The position numbers and the translations under genes were made by a program. A stretch of DNA of 36,769 nt from JAUSIF01 sp964620215 (lineage in GTDB: Bacteria; Pseudomonadota; Alphaproteobacteria; Rhizobiales; Xanthobacteraceae). The first letter of the stretch is position 1. Each line of letters begins with the position of its first letter. The notes beneath the pieces are model-generated. The model had not been told where the DNA came from. It made no database searches and saw only the letters and a program-made list of their open reading frames with translations. Positions 16,263 through 23,357 of the stretch are shown here, in pieces. Where the stretch lies: assembly GCA_964620215.1 (NCBI GenBank), contig CAZUJE010000010.1:1-36769 (forward strand), given 5' to 3'.

Positions 16263-17861
16263 ATGTCCGACGATCCCAGAACAGCCGAAGAACTCGCCCC
16301 GCAAAGCTGGGGCGGGATCGACGATGTCATTATCGTCGGCGGCTGGCTCGCGGGCCTGTTCTGCGCGCTGAAACTGGCGCCGCGTCCCGTCACCATCGTC
16401 ACCGCGGCACCCATCGGCGAAGGCGCGTCATCCGCCTGGGCGCAGGGCGGCATCGCCGCCGCGGTGGGGCAGGGTGACACGATTGAATCCCATCTCGCCG
16501 ACACGCTGGCCGCGGGTGCGGGGATCGTGGATGAATCCATCGCGCGCATGATGGTGGGCGAGGCCTCCGCCCGCATCGCCGATCTCCTGCAATATGGCGT
16601 GCCATTCGACCGCGATCTCGAAGGTCATCTGATGCTGTCGCGCGAGGCAGCACACTCCGCACAAAGGATCGTGCGCGTGCAGGGCGACCGCGCGGGTGCC
16701 GCGATCATGGCCGCACTCGTCGCCGCCGTCCGCCGCACGGAATCAATCCGCGTGCTGGAAGGATTGATCCTAGACGATTTCCTCACCGACGGCCGCTATC
16801 TCTCCGGCATCCATGCGCGTTCCGCTTCCGGCGGAAAAGCCGTAGTGCTTCCGGCGCGCGCCGTGGTGGTCGCGTCCGGCGGCGCCGGTGGACTGTTCGC
16901 CGTGACGACCAATCCGCGCGAGGCAAAGGCGCAGGGTCTTGCCGCCGCCGCCCGCGCGGGTGCCATCATCGCGGACGCCGAGTTCGTGCAGTTTCATCCG
17001 ACCGCGCTCGATGTCGGCCGTGATCCGGCACCGCTCGCGACAGAAGCCTTGCGCGGTGAAGGGGCGACGCTCGTCAACAACAAGGGCGAGCGCTTCATGC
17101 AGGCGATTCATGCTTCCGCCGAGCTTGCGCCCCGCGATGTGGTGGCGCGCGGTGTGTTCGCGGAAATCGCGGCGGGACGCGGCGCATTTTTGGACGCCCG
17201 CAAGATCGAGAAATTTTCCGAACGATTTCCCACGGTGTTTGCCGCTTGCAGCGCCGCCAGGATCGATCCAGCGAAGCAGCCGATTCCGATTGCCCCCGCC
17301 GCGCATTATCACATGGGCGGCATCCTCACCGACGCGAACGGACGGACGTCGCTGGATGGCTTGTGGGCGGCAGGAGAAGTCGCCTCCACGGGCGCCCATG
17401 GCGCGAACCGGCTTGCGTCTAATTCGTTGCTGGAAGCGGTGGTGTTCGCCGCGCGCATCGCCAGGGACATCACCGGCCTCGTGCCGCTGCCGCAGGCGCA
17501 GCATGGCTGGCCGAAATCCTCCACGCCGAAAATTCCCGAACAGCCGGAAAGTGCTGGCGACGAGAAAAAACTCCGGTTGCTGATGAGCGAGCATGTCGGC
17601 GTGATCCGCAACGGCGCCGGTCTTGCGCGTGCGCTTGCGGAAATTTCCGCGCTGGAAGCGCGGGCGAAATCGTCCGTCGTGCGCGGCATGGCGACCTCCG
17701 CCTTGATGATCGCGGCGGCGGCTTACGCGCGTACCGAAAGCCGCGGCGGGCATTTCCGTTCCGATTTTCCGAATACCGATCCCGCGCAGGCGCTTCGTAG
17801 TTTCTTTACGCTGGATGAGGCTCGCGCCGTGGCGGCGCATGCGACGGCAAAGGCGGCCTGA
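16263..17861 (+). CDS. nadB: L-aspartate oxidase
   Basis: FAD enzyme that oxidises L-aspartate to iminoaspartate, the substrate of NadA. The 532 residues include DDVIIVGGWLAGLFCALKLA (FAD loop), SSAWAQGGIAAAVGQGD, RMMVGEASARIADLLQYGVPF, QFHPTALDVG, and AHYHMGGILTDANGRTSLDG with GANRLASNSLLEAVVFAARI, which bind FAD and substrate. The third glycine of the usual GxGxxG loop is tryptophan here (W28, codon TGG at 16344-16346), an unusual substitution one base away from GGG. The ATG at 16263 follows the palindrome by 14 bases; its ribosome-binding site is weak. The stop overlaps the nadC ATG by one base. Confidence 0.94.
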   Translation: MSDDPRTAEELAPQSWGGIDDVIIVGGWLAGLFCALKLAPRPVTIVTAAPIGEGASSAWAQGGIAAAVGQGDTIESHLADTLAAGAGIVDESIARMMVGEASARIADLLQYGVPFDRDLEGHLMLSREAAHSAQRIVRVQGDRAGAAIMAALVAAVRRTESIRVLEGLILDDFLTDGRYLSGIHARSASGGKAVVLPARAVVVASGGAGGLFAVTTNPREAKAQGLAAAARAGAIIADAEFVQFHPTALDVGRDPAPLATEALRGEGATLVNNKGERFMQAIHASAELAPRDVVARGVFAEIAAGRGAFLDARKIEKFSERFPTVFAACSAARIDPAKQPIPIAPAAHYHMGGILTDANGRTSLDGLWAAGEVASTGAHGANRLASNSLLEAVVFAARIARDITGLVPLPQAQHGWPKSSTPKIPEQPESAGDEKKLRLLMSEHVGVIRNGAGLARALAEISALEARAKSSVVRGMATSALMIAAAAYARTESRGGHFRSDFPNTDPAQALRSFFTLDEARAVAAHATAKAA

Positions 17862-18733
17862 TGCGCAACGATCTGCTCATGCCGGGCGCTTTCATTTCAC
17901 CGCTTGTGCTTGAAGACAGCGTGCGCCGCGCGCTGGATGAGGATTTGGGCCGCGCGGGAGACATCACCAGCGCGCTCACAATTCCCGAAGGAAAGAAGGC
18001 AAAAGCAAAACTCTCAGCGCGGAAAGAAGGCGTGGTCGCGGGCCTTGCTTGCGCCGCTGAAGCTTTTGCCATGCTCGATCCTTCCGTGAAATTTTCCTCG
18101 AAAATCCGCGACGGCGCAAAAGTGAAAGCCGGGGAAACGGTTGCGGAAATCGAGGGCAATGCGCGCGCCATTCTCTCCGGCGAACGGGTCGCGCTCGATT
18201 TCGTGACGCATCTTTCCGGCATCGCGACGCTGACCGCCGCTTTCGTTGCAAAGGTCGCGCACACAAGCGCGAAAATCGCCTGCACCCGCAAGACCATTCC
18301 CGGCCTGCGCGCTCTGGAAAAATACGCGGTGCGCTGCGGTGGCGGGAACAATCATCGTTTTGGTTTGGACGACGCGGTCCTCATCAAGGACAATCACATC
18401 GCGGTCGCGGGCGGCATCGCGAACGTCCTCAAAAGCGTGCGCAGCCAGATCGGCCATCTGGTGAAGGTCGAGATCGAAGTCGATTCCATCGAGCAACTCG
18501 CCGAAGTGCTGAAAACCGGCGGCGCGGATGTCGTGCTCCTCGACAACATGGATCTCGGCAAACTGAAAACCGCTGTCGGCCTGGCGAAAGGCAAAGTCAT
18601 CCTCGAAGCCTCCGGCGGCGTCACGCTGGAAACCGTTGCGAAGATCGCCGAAACCGGCGTGGATGTGATCTCCTCCGGGGCGCTCACACATTCAGCGCCT
18701 GCCCTCGATTTCGGCCTCGACATCGAAATCTGA
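17861..18733 (+). CDS. nadC: Nicotinate-nucleotide pyrophosphorylase (quinolinate phosphoribosyltransferase)
   Basis: Converts quinolinate and PRPP to nicotinate mononucleotide, completing the three-step route from aspartate. The 290-residue length is typical. Motifs are ALDEDLGRAGDITS, the active-site segment CTRKTIPGLRALEKYAVRCGGGNNHRFGL, DAVLIKDNHI, KVEIEVDSIEQL, DVVLLDNM and ILEASGGV, with GVDVISSGALTHS near the end. The ATG shares one base with the nadB stop (TGATG), indicating translational coupling. It ends 74 bp before the Pro-rich secreted protein. Confidence 0.96.
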   Translation: MRNDLLMPGAFISPLVLEDSVRRALDEDLGRAGDITSALTIPEGKKAKAKLSARKEGVVAGLACAAEAFAMLDPSVKFSSKIRDGAKVKAGETVAEIEGNARAILSGERVALDFVTHLSGIATLTAAFVAKVAHTSAKIACTRKTIPGLRALEKYAVRCGGGNNHRFGLDDAVLIKDNHIAVAGGIANVLKSVRSQIGHLVKVEIEVDSIEQLAEVLKTGGADVVLLDNMDLGKLKTAVGLAKGKVILEASGGVTLETVAKIAETGVDVISSGALTHSAPALDFGLDIEI

Positions 18734-18775
18734 CCGGTTCCTGGAACTACTTATGCGCGCAACCGTTCTGTCCCT

Positions 18776-18799
18776 GAACGCGCGTTTGGCGTTCGGGAG
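18776..18799 (+). promoter_or_regulatory. Hairpin partly masking a ribosome-binding site
   Basis: GAACGC (18776-18781) pairs with GCGTTC (18789-18794). CCC at 18772-18774 can extend the stem, past one bulged T, to GGG at 18795-18797. That GGG is part of the GGGAG (18795-18799) expected to serve the ATG at 18808. No T-run follows, so it is not a terminator for nadC. Confidence 0.4.
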
Positions 18800-18807
18800 C
18801 ATGTGCG

Positions 18808-19392
18808 ATGGGACGGATTTCAATTCTACTGGCCGCAGGCTCGTTGCTCGCCTTGAGCAATCCTGCTTTCGCGCAGGAAATCCGTCAGGTCGCGCCGGGT
18901 ATCACGATGGCGCCCGGCTCGGCAAAGCCCGCCAAGACAAAAAAAGCCGAACCCGCGCCGGTGCAGACATCGAAATCCGAACCCACCACTTACGGCTCGC
19001 GCGTTTCGCCAACCCCGCCTGTCGAGGCGAAAATCGAAAACCCGCAGCCGGCGCAGCCGCCGGTCGCCGTGAAGGCTGAGGAAAAACCGGATGCACAGGC
19101 TGTTGGCCGCCCGGTCGCCGCGTCACCGTCTGCAACGCCGCAGCCGCCTGTAGCCGTAACCCAGCAGCAAGCCGTGACCGCGCCGCAGGAGCAGGTGAAG
19201 AATCCGCCTGCCCAGAAAGCCGCGCCGGTTTCGCGTGAACTGAAAGTAGGGGACCGCATCCCCGACGACGTGCCGCTCTATCGCGCGCCTCCGGGGCGTG
19301 GACAAGCGGATCGCGGCGCGCCGGTTCGCGTCGGCGACCGCGTGCCTGACAACGTCCCGCTTTACGATCTGCCACGTTCGGCGGTTCGCTAA
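18808..19392 (+). CDS. Secreted Pro/Ala-rich protein with two VGDRxPDxVPLY repeats
   Basis: 194 residues: Sec signal peptide (1-22, cleavage likely at AFA/Q), then a long low-complexity Pro/Ala/Val/Gln/Lys region (about 35-140), then two 17-residue repeats at 145-161 (LKVGDRIPDDVPLYRAP) and 173-189 (VRVGDRVPDNVPLYDLP). Their DNA has diverged at many third positions, so the motif appears selected. The repeat resembles the short VGxxLPDxVxLY motif of DUF1236 proteins common in Hyphomicrobiales; that link is my recollection and is not certain. The ATG at 18808 has GGGAG eight bases upstream. Likely periplasmic or envelope-associated; function unknown. Confidence 0.8.
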   Translation: MGRISILLAAGSLLALSNPAFAQEIRQVAPGITMAPGSAKPAKTKKAEPAPVQTSKSEPTTYGSRVSPTPPVEAKIENPQPAQPPVAVKAEEKPDAQAVGRPVAASPSATPQPPVAVTQQQAVTAPQEQVKNPPAQKAAPVSRELKVGDRIPDDVPLYRAPPGRGQADRGAPVRVGDRVPDNVPLYDLPRSAVR

Positions 19393-20339
19393 CGCCCGCC
19401 GAATCGCACGCCCGCCGATGGCCGCTCGTCCAGCACTTCCCGCCTGAAACGAAACAGCGCCGCAGGCCGACCGCCGGTCTCGGTCGATGTCTCGCCCGTC
19501 GGCTCCACGAGTGCCGTGGATTCAACCAGCCGCCGGAAATTCTGCTTGTGCAGATGCCGCCCCGCGATGGCTTCCACTGTGTTCTGCAATTCCGTCAGCG
19601 TGAATTCCGGCGCCATCAATTCAAATACGACCGGACGATATTTCAGTTTCGCCCGCAGCCGCGCGATGGCCGTCGCCAGAATGCGGCGATGGTCGAGCGG
19701 CATCGGATCGCCCAGCTCGGCGGATTTTTTCCGCGCCAGCGCCGCCTCGCGTCCGTCGCGCCGCGCTTCTTCCGTGAGACCCGCTTCGTACAGAAGCTCA
19801 TAACGCTCCAGCACGCGCTCTTCGTCCCATGGGGTGCCGTCGGTGCCGAAGGCCTGCCGCAATCTTTCCTTGCGCGGCAGCCGGTCCGGCTCGCGGGCGC
19901 TTGCCTTCGCCCATTCCGTGAGCGCGGGCAGAATCGAATTGAGAAGTGCCGGCTGTCCGCCGCGCCAGTCTTCCCACGGAAAAAATTTGTACCAGGGCTC
20001 GAAGCGCGCCCCCGCGGCTTTCAGCGCGTCCGCTTCTTCGGGCAATCTTGTAAGTGCTAGATAGCCGACCGACACCGCGTGCGGATCGGTGTCGCCCGCG
20101 CGCGCATGGCGTCCCCGGTCGCCGAATGTATAGAGCTGTTCGACATAGCCGACCGAGAGCGCCGTCTGCGCTTCCACGAAAGTGCGCAGGCCGATGTCGA
20201 AGGTGCGGTGCTTCAGTGGATCGAACGGGCCGGTCGGCAGGCCCGCGCCCGCCACCAGAATTTGCGGCGCGCCGCCGTCGATCGCGACGATCGCGGCGGT
20301 CAGTCCGATTTCAATGGGAGGCGAGGGGCGGGAGGTCAT
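19389..20339 (-). CDS. nadQ: Nudix-like/winged-helix regulator of NAD synthesis, NadQ-like
   Basis: 316 residues. The N-terminal half follows a Nudix-like fold but the catalytic box is degenerate: where REXXEEXG should stand the sequence reads RTFDIGLRTFVEAQTALSVG before YVEQLYTFGD, so hydrolase activity is unlikely. The C-terminus has the winged-helix typical of Nudix-derived regulators (LTELQNTVEAIAGRHLHKQN, then FRRLVESTALVEPTGE, then GGRPAALFRFR). This matches the COG4111 group that I recall being named NadQ, a repressor of nadABC in alphaproteobacteria. It converges with the Pro-rich gene behind nadC, with a four-base end overlap. The chosen ATG 20339 lacks a clear ribosome-binding site; an in-frame ATG at 20372 is possible. 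NrtR is the alternative name for catalytic-box relatives. Confidence 0.75.
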   Translation of the reverse strand: MTSRPSPPIEIGLTAAIVAIDGGAPQILVAGAGLPTGPFDPLKHRTFDIGLRTFVEAQTALSVGYVEQLYTFGDRGRHARAGDTDPHAVSVGYLALTRLPEEADALKAAGARFEPWYKFFPWEDWRGGQPALLNSILPALTEWAKASAREPDRLPRKERLRQAFGTDGTPWDEERVLERYELLYEAGLTEEARRDGREAALARKKSAELGDPMPLDHRRILATAIARLRAKLKYRPVVFELMAPEFTLTELQNTVEAIAGRHLHKQNFRRLVESTALVEPTGETSTETGGRPAALFRFRREVLDERPSAGVRFGGR

Positions 20340-20386
20340 AGATTCAAAGCTAGCATGCGCAACGAATCTCATTGTAGCTTTACGAC

Positions 20387-20611
20387 ATGGCGAAATTCTT
20401 ATCGATTGTCGGTTGGGCGATACTAGGGTGCATCGGGGGTGGCTTAATCGGTTTTCTTGTTGGAGTAACAGCAGGAAGCATTGCTTACCAGCATCCCCAA
20501 GCGCTTGATGGCGCAATCTGGGGGCTGATCGCAGGAATCTGCGGCGCCATGCTGGGTTTCTTTTTGGGTATCGCGTGGGCCTCGCATCGACAGGGAATTG
20601 GTGGCGACTAA
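20387..20611 (+). CDS. Small glycine-rich two-segment membrane protein
   Basis: 74 residues with two hydrophobic stretches (about 5-27 and 42-65) full of Gly spaced by three or four residues (GGGLIGFLVGVTAGS and GLIAGICGAMLGFFLG), a glycine-zipper pattern suited to tight helix packing. It ends in a short charged tail. No Shine-Dalgarno sequence is evident before the ATG at 20387. Third positions are less GC-rich than in neighbouring genes, which may mean recent acquisition or weak expression. It diverges from the NadQ-like gene. I do not recognise a named family and the gene is moderately supported. Confidence 0.5.
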   Translation: MAKFLSIVGWAILGCIGGGLIGFLVGVTAGSIAYQHPQALDGAIWGLIAGICGAMLGFFLGIAWASHRQGIGGD

Positions 20612-20633
20612 GACCGCAACTTGACCGAAAAAT

Positions 20634-21161
20634 TCATTCCCACTTCAGTTCAAAAGGCTCCGCCTCATAGGCGCCGACTTTCGGCATTCCCAGACGATTG
20701 ACCGCCTCGATCATGCGGCCCTTCCGCTTGAGAAAGGCATCGCCAAGACTGACGAGACGCGAATTCGGCATCGCGGTCGGCGAGGCCGCGCGCAGACGGA
20801 CGGCGATCTCCGCCTCGTCGCAATCCGGCGAAAGCGCGCAGGCTGCGATGAAGGCCGCCGCCGTCGAGCGGCTGATGCCCGCATAGCAATGCACGACCAT
20901 GGGTGCCGCGCGGTCCCAGCGCGTCGCGAAATCCACGAGCTTCTCCACGTGCTCCTCGCCCGGCGCGATCAGCCCGTCGATCGTGTCGGCGATGTCGTCC
21001 ATTTGCAGCCAGAGATGATTGGCGACATCGATGCCCTGCTTTTCCAGCAGTGCCCGCTCGCGCGTAATCAGTTCGTCGTCGCGCACGAGCGAGACCACGT
21101 GGCGCGCACCGCAGCCGCCGACGACTTCCTGCAAACGCGAGATCGAACAGACGCGGATCAT
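20634..21161 (-). CDS. Tyrosine/dual-specificity-type protein phosphatase
   Basis: 175 residues with the cysteine phosphatase signature HCYAGISRST: nucleophile C92 in the phosphate loop and R98 closing it. An upstream acidic segment (WLQMDDIADTIDGLIAPGEE) could supply the general acid. The overall length matches small bacterial PTP-like enzymes annotated as tyrosine phosphatases in Hyphomicrobiales. Its ATG overlaps the stop of the HD-domain gene by four bases (ATGA), so it is the last gene of a coupled operon. The substrate, protein or small phosphate ester, is unknown. Confidence 0.88.
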   Translation of the reverse strand: MIRVCSISRLQEVVGGCGARHVVSLVRDDELITRERALLEKQGIDVANHLWLQMDDIADTIDGLIAPGEEHVEKLVDFATRWDRAAPMVVHCYAGISRSTAAAFIAACALSPDCDEAEIAVRLRAASPTAMPNSRLVSLGDAFLKRKGRMIEAVNRLGMPKVGAYEAEPFELKWE

Positions 21162-21763
21162 GCCGGGCTTAATTCCTTGAATCGTTTGAGGAAGCGCTTT
21201 TCCGCCTGCTCCGCTCCCCAGGGGGTGAGATACTGCCGGATTGTGGCGGCGTCGAGAGCGGGCGGCTGGCCGAAGAATCGTTTCGCTTCGCTCTCGGTGA
21301 AGCCCGCGAGTTTCGTCGCTTCAAGATAAGCCGCCGCGCGGTCCGCCTTCTTGATGATCGAAACGAGACCCGTGGGAAAACGCGAGGGCATTCCGAAGCG
21401 GAGCGAGATCGCGTGCAAGAGCCGCGACTCCACTTTTTTGTAGTCATCCTTCAGCACCGCCTTGAACGGGCTGATAATGTCGCCGATCACATATTCTGGC
21501 GCGTCATGCAGCAGGATCGCGAGCCGCCAGCGCGTGTCTACGTTCGGCGAATTTTTGCGTGCGACGAGATCCACCAGCAGCGAATGCTGCGCCACCGAAA
21601 AAATATGCGCGCCTGAAGTCTGCCCGTTCCAGCGTGCGACGCGCGCGAGCCCGTGTGCGATGTCCTCGATTTCGATGTCGAGCGGCGAGGGATCGAGCAG
21701 GTCGAGCCTGCGCCCCGACATCATCCGCTGCCATGCGCGGTGGGATTTTTCGCGGAAGACCAT
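21158..21763 (-). CDS. HD-domain phosphohydrolase, YfbR-like
   Basis: 201 residues with metal-binding HD-superfamily residues: HIFSVAQHSLLV (H53/H60), LAILLHDAPEYVIGDI (H86-D87), and KKADRAAAYLEATKL downstream carrying the last aspartate. The spacing resembles YfbR-type 5'-nucleotidases and related dNMP/NMP hydrolases; the substrate is inferred only. Start ATG 21763 shares one base with the tag stop (TGATG), and the end overlaps the phosphatase start. An internal MM at codons 14-15 is an alternative start that would break the overlap. Confidence 0.85.
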   Translation of the reverse strand: MVFREKSHRAWQRMMSGRRLDLLDPSPLDIEIEDIAHGLARVARWNGQTSGAHIFSVAQHSLLVDLVARKNSPNVDTRWRLAILLHDAPEYVIGDIISPFKAVLKDDYKKVESRLLHAISLRFGMPSRFPTGLVSIIKKADRAAAYLEATKLAGFTESEAKRFFGQPPALDAATIRQYLTPWGAEQAEKRFLKRFKELSPA

Positions 21764-22353
21764 CAGCGGGCCAACGGCTTGTGCCGGTGGCAGGCGACGA
21801 GATGATCGTTCACCATGCCCACCGCCTGCATGAAGGCGTACACGATGGTCGGCCCGCAGAATTTGAATCCACGCACCTTTAAATCCTTGGAGATTTTCTG
21901 CGAGAGCGGCGTTTCGGCCGGAATCTGCTTGCGCGTCTTGAAGTTGTTGATCTTCGGCTTTCCGTCCATGAAGCCCCAGAGATATTCGGAAAAGCCCGGG
22001 CCTTTCTCCTGAATCTCAAGCCACGCCTTCGCGGACAAAACCGCTCCGTCGATTTTCATGCGGTTGCGGACGATGCCCGCATCCTTCATCAGCGCCGCGC
22101 GCTTTCGCGCATCGTAGCGCGCGATCTTTTCCGGTTTGAAACTGTCGAAGGCGCGGCGAAAATTGTCCCGCTTTTTCAAAATCGTGATCCACGAAAGCCC
22201 CGCTTGAAATCCGTCGAGCACGAGTTTTTCGTAGAGCGCGCGGTCGTCATATTCCGGCACGCCCCATTCGGAGTCGTGATAGGCCATGTAAACCGGATCG
22301 GTGCCGCACCAGAAGCAGCGGCATTTTCCGTCGGCGTGTTCGATGATGCTCAA
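21763..22353 (-). CDS. tag: DNA-3-methyladenine glycosylase I
   Basis: Removes 3-methyladenine from alkylated DNA. The 196 residues show the family N-terminus with CRCFWCGTDPVYMAYHDSEWG, then LVLDGFQAGLSWITILKKR with the catalytic-region aromatic and acidic residues, GFKFCGPTIVYAFMQAVGMV, and the C-terminal HLVACHRH. The paired Cys/His near both ends are the expected zinc-snap ligands. Its ATG overlaps the stop of the ygfZ-like gene (ATGA), and its stop overlaps the HD gene start. Confidence 0.95.
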   Translation of the reverse strand: MSIIEHADGKCRCFWCGTDPVYMAYHDSEWGVPEYDDRALYEKLVLDGFQAGLSWITILKKRDNFRRAFDSFKPEKIARYDARKRAALMKDAGIVRNRMKIDGAVLSAKAWLEIQEKGPGFSEYLWGFMDGKPKINNFKTRKQIPAETPLSQKISKDLKVRGFKFCGPTIVYAFMQAVGMVNDHLVACHRHKPLAR

Positions 22354-23258
22354 AACGCGCCCGCCTTCGCGCCGGGTACGTCGAACGGCATCCAGTCCGG
22401 CTTCAGCAGCGTCAGCTTCACGCCGCCCGCGATCACTTCACCGCCTTCCTGCATTGCCTCCTCGACACGGTCGAGCCGCAGCATCGCAAGACCAAGCCGC
22501 CCCGCGCTCGATCCCATGAAGCCCGCCGGCTTGTCGCCCGCCTTGATTTCGGCGCCCGCTGTCGGCGCGTTCTCGAATGCGACCGGCACAATGCGCTTGC
22601 GGGGACCGGTATCGCGGCGCTCCACGCGCGACACCACTTCCTGCCCGATGAAGCAGCCTTTGTGAAAATCGACTCCGCCCAGCGCATCCATGTCTGCTTC
22701 ATGCGGGAAGGTGTCGCCATAGATGAAATCTTTTCCGCCTTCGGGAATCCCGAGCACGATGCGGCGGCCCTGCCAGAGTTTTTCATCTTCCAGCGTCATG
22801 CCCGCCGACTTCAGCGCTTCCGCAGCGCCTTCCGCCGGCATCACCATGCGCCAGCCCATGCCGAGATGGCGCGGATCGGCGAAGACGAGGCCAGGCTCTT
22901 GGGACGGCACCTTGTCGATTGCCGCCGCGACAGTGAGATCGGGCCGCGCGGTAATTTCGATCTTCGCGCGCAATTTATAGAGGTTCAGCTTGTTCAGGAG
23001 TTCACCGGCGAGCGGAGCGGGTACATCCAGCACGAAGCCGCCGCCCTCATCGGTGGGGACGGCCACTACGAAGAAATCCACAATGATTTTCCCCTGCGGG
23101 GTCAGCAGCGCCGCGAAGGCGGCTTGCCCCGGCGTGAGCTTGTCCACCGAGGAGGTCACGATTCCATTGAGAAATTTCACCGCTTCCTCGCCGCTTACGC
23201 GCAGGATGGAGCGGCCGGGAAGCAGGATCGCCCGCATGAAGTCCTCGTTGTTGCTCAT
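22350..23258 (-). CDS. ygfZ: YgfZ/IbaG-type folate-binding iron-sulfur cluster repair protein
   Basis: A GcvT-like, folate-binding protein that supports iron-sulfur cluster enzymes. The 302 residues include the hallmark KGCFIGQEVVSRVERRDTGPRKR segment with the conserved cysteine, the N-terminal VSGEEAVKFLNGIVTSSVDKL, and TPQGKIIVDFFV. It heads a minus-strand operon of four genes joined by 4-, 1- and 4-base overlaps. A 99-bp gap separates it from the divergent dihydroorotase gene. The start ATG at 23258 is used; MRAILLP seven codons inside is an alternative. Confidence 0.92.
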   Translation of the reverse strand: MSNNEDFMRAILLPGRSILRVSGEEAVKFLNGIVTSSVDKLTPGQAAFAALLTPQGKIIVDFFVVAVPTDEGGGFVLDVPAPLAGELLNKLNLYKLRAKIEITARPDLTVAAAIDKVPSQEPGLVFADPRHLGMGWRMVMPAEGAAEALKSAGMTLEDEKLWQGRRIVLGIPEGGKDFIYGDTFPHEADMDALGGVDFHKGCFIGQEVVSRVERRDTGPRKRIVPVAFENAPTAGAEIKAGDKPAGFMGSSAGRLGLAMLRLDRVEEAMQEGGEVIAGGVKLTLLKPDWMPFDVPGAKAGAF

Positions 23259-23357
23259 TTGACAAAGAGGTAAGGCGCTAAACCCTGGCGGGCAAGTGTC
23301 ATGCGTTACCGGGAGGGCTGGATCGCGCGCTCTTGTGAGTGGTAGCTAGAAGGCGAG

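Noticed and set aside
16770..17840. A 356-codon minus-strand frame across nadB
   Set aside because: Antisense shadow of nadB with no recognisable motif or ribosome-binding site.
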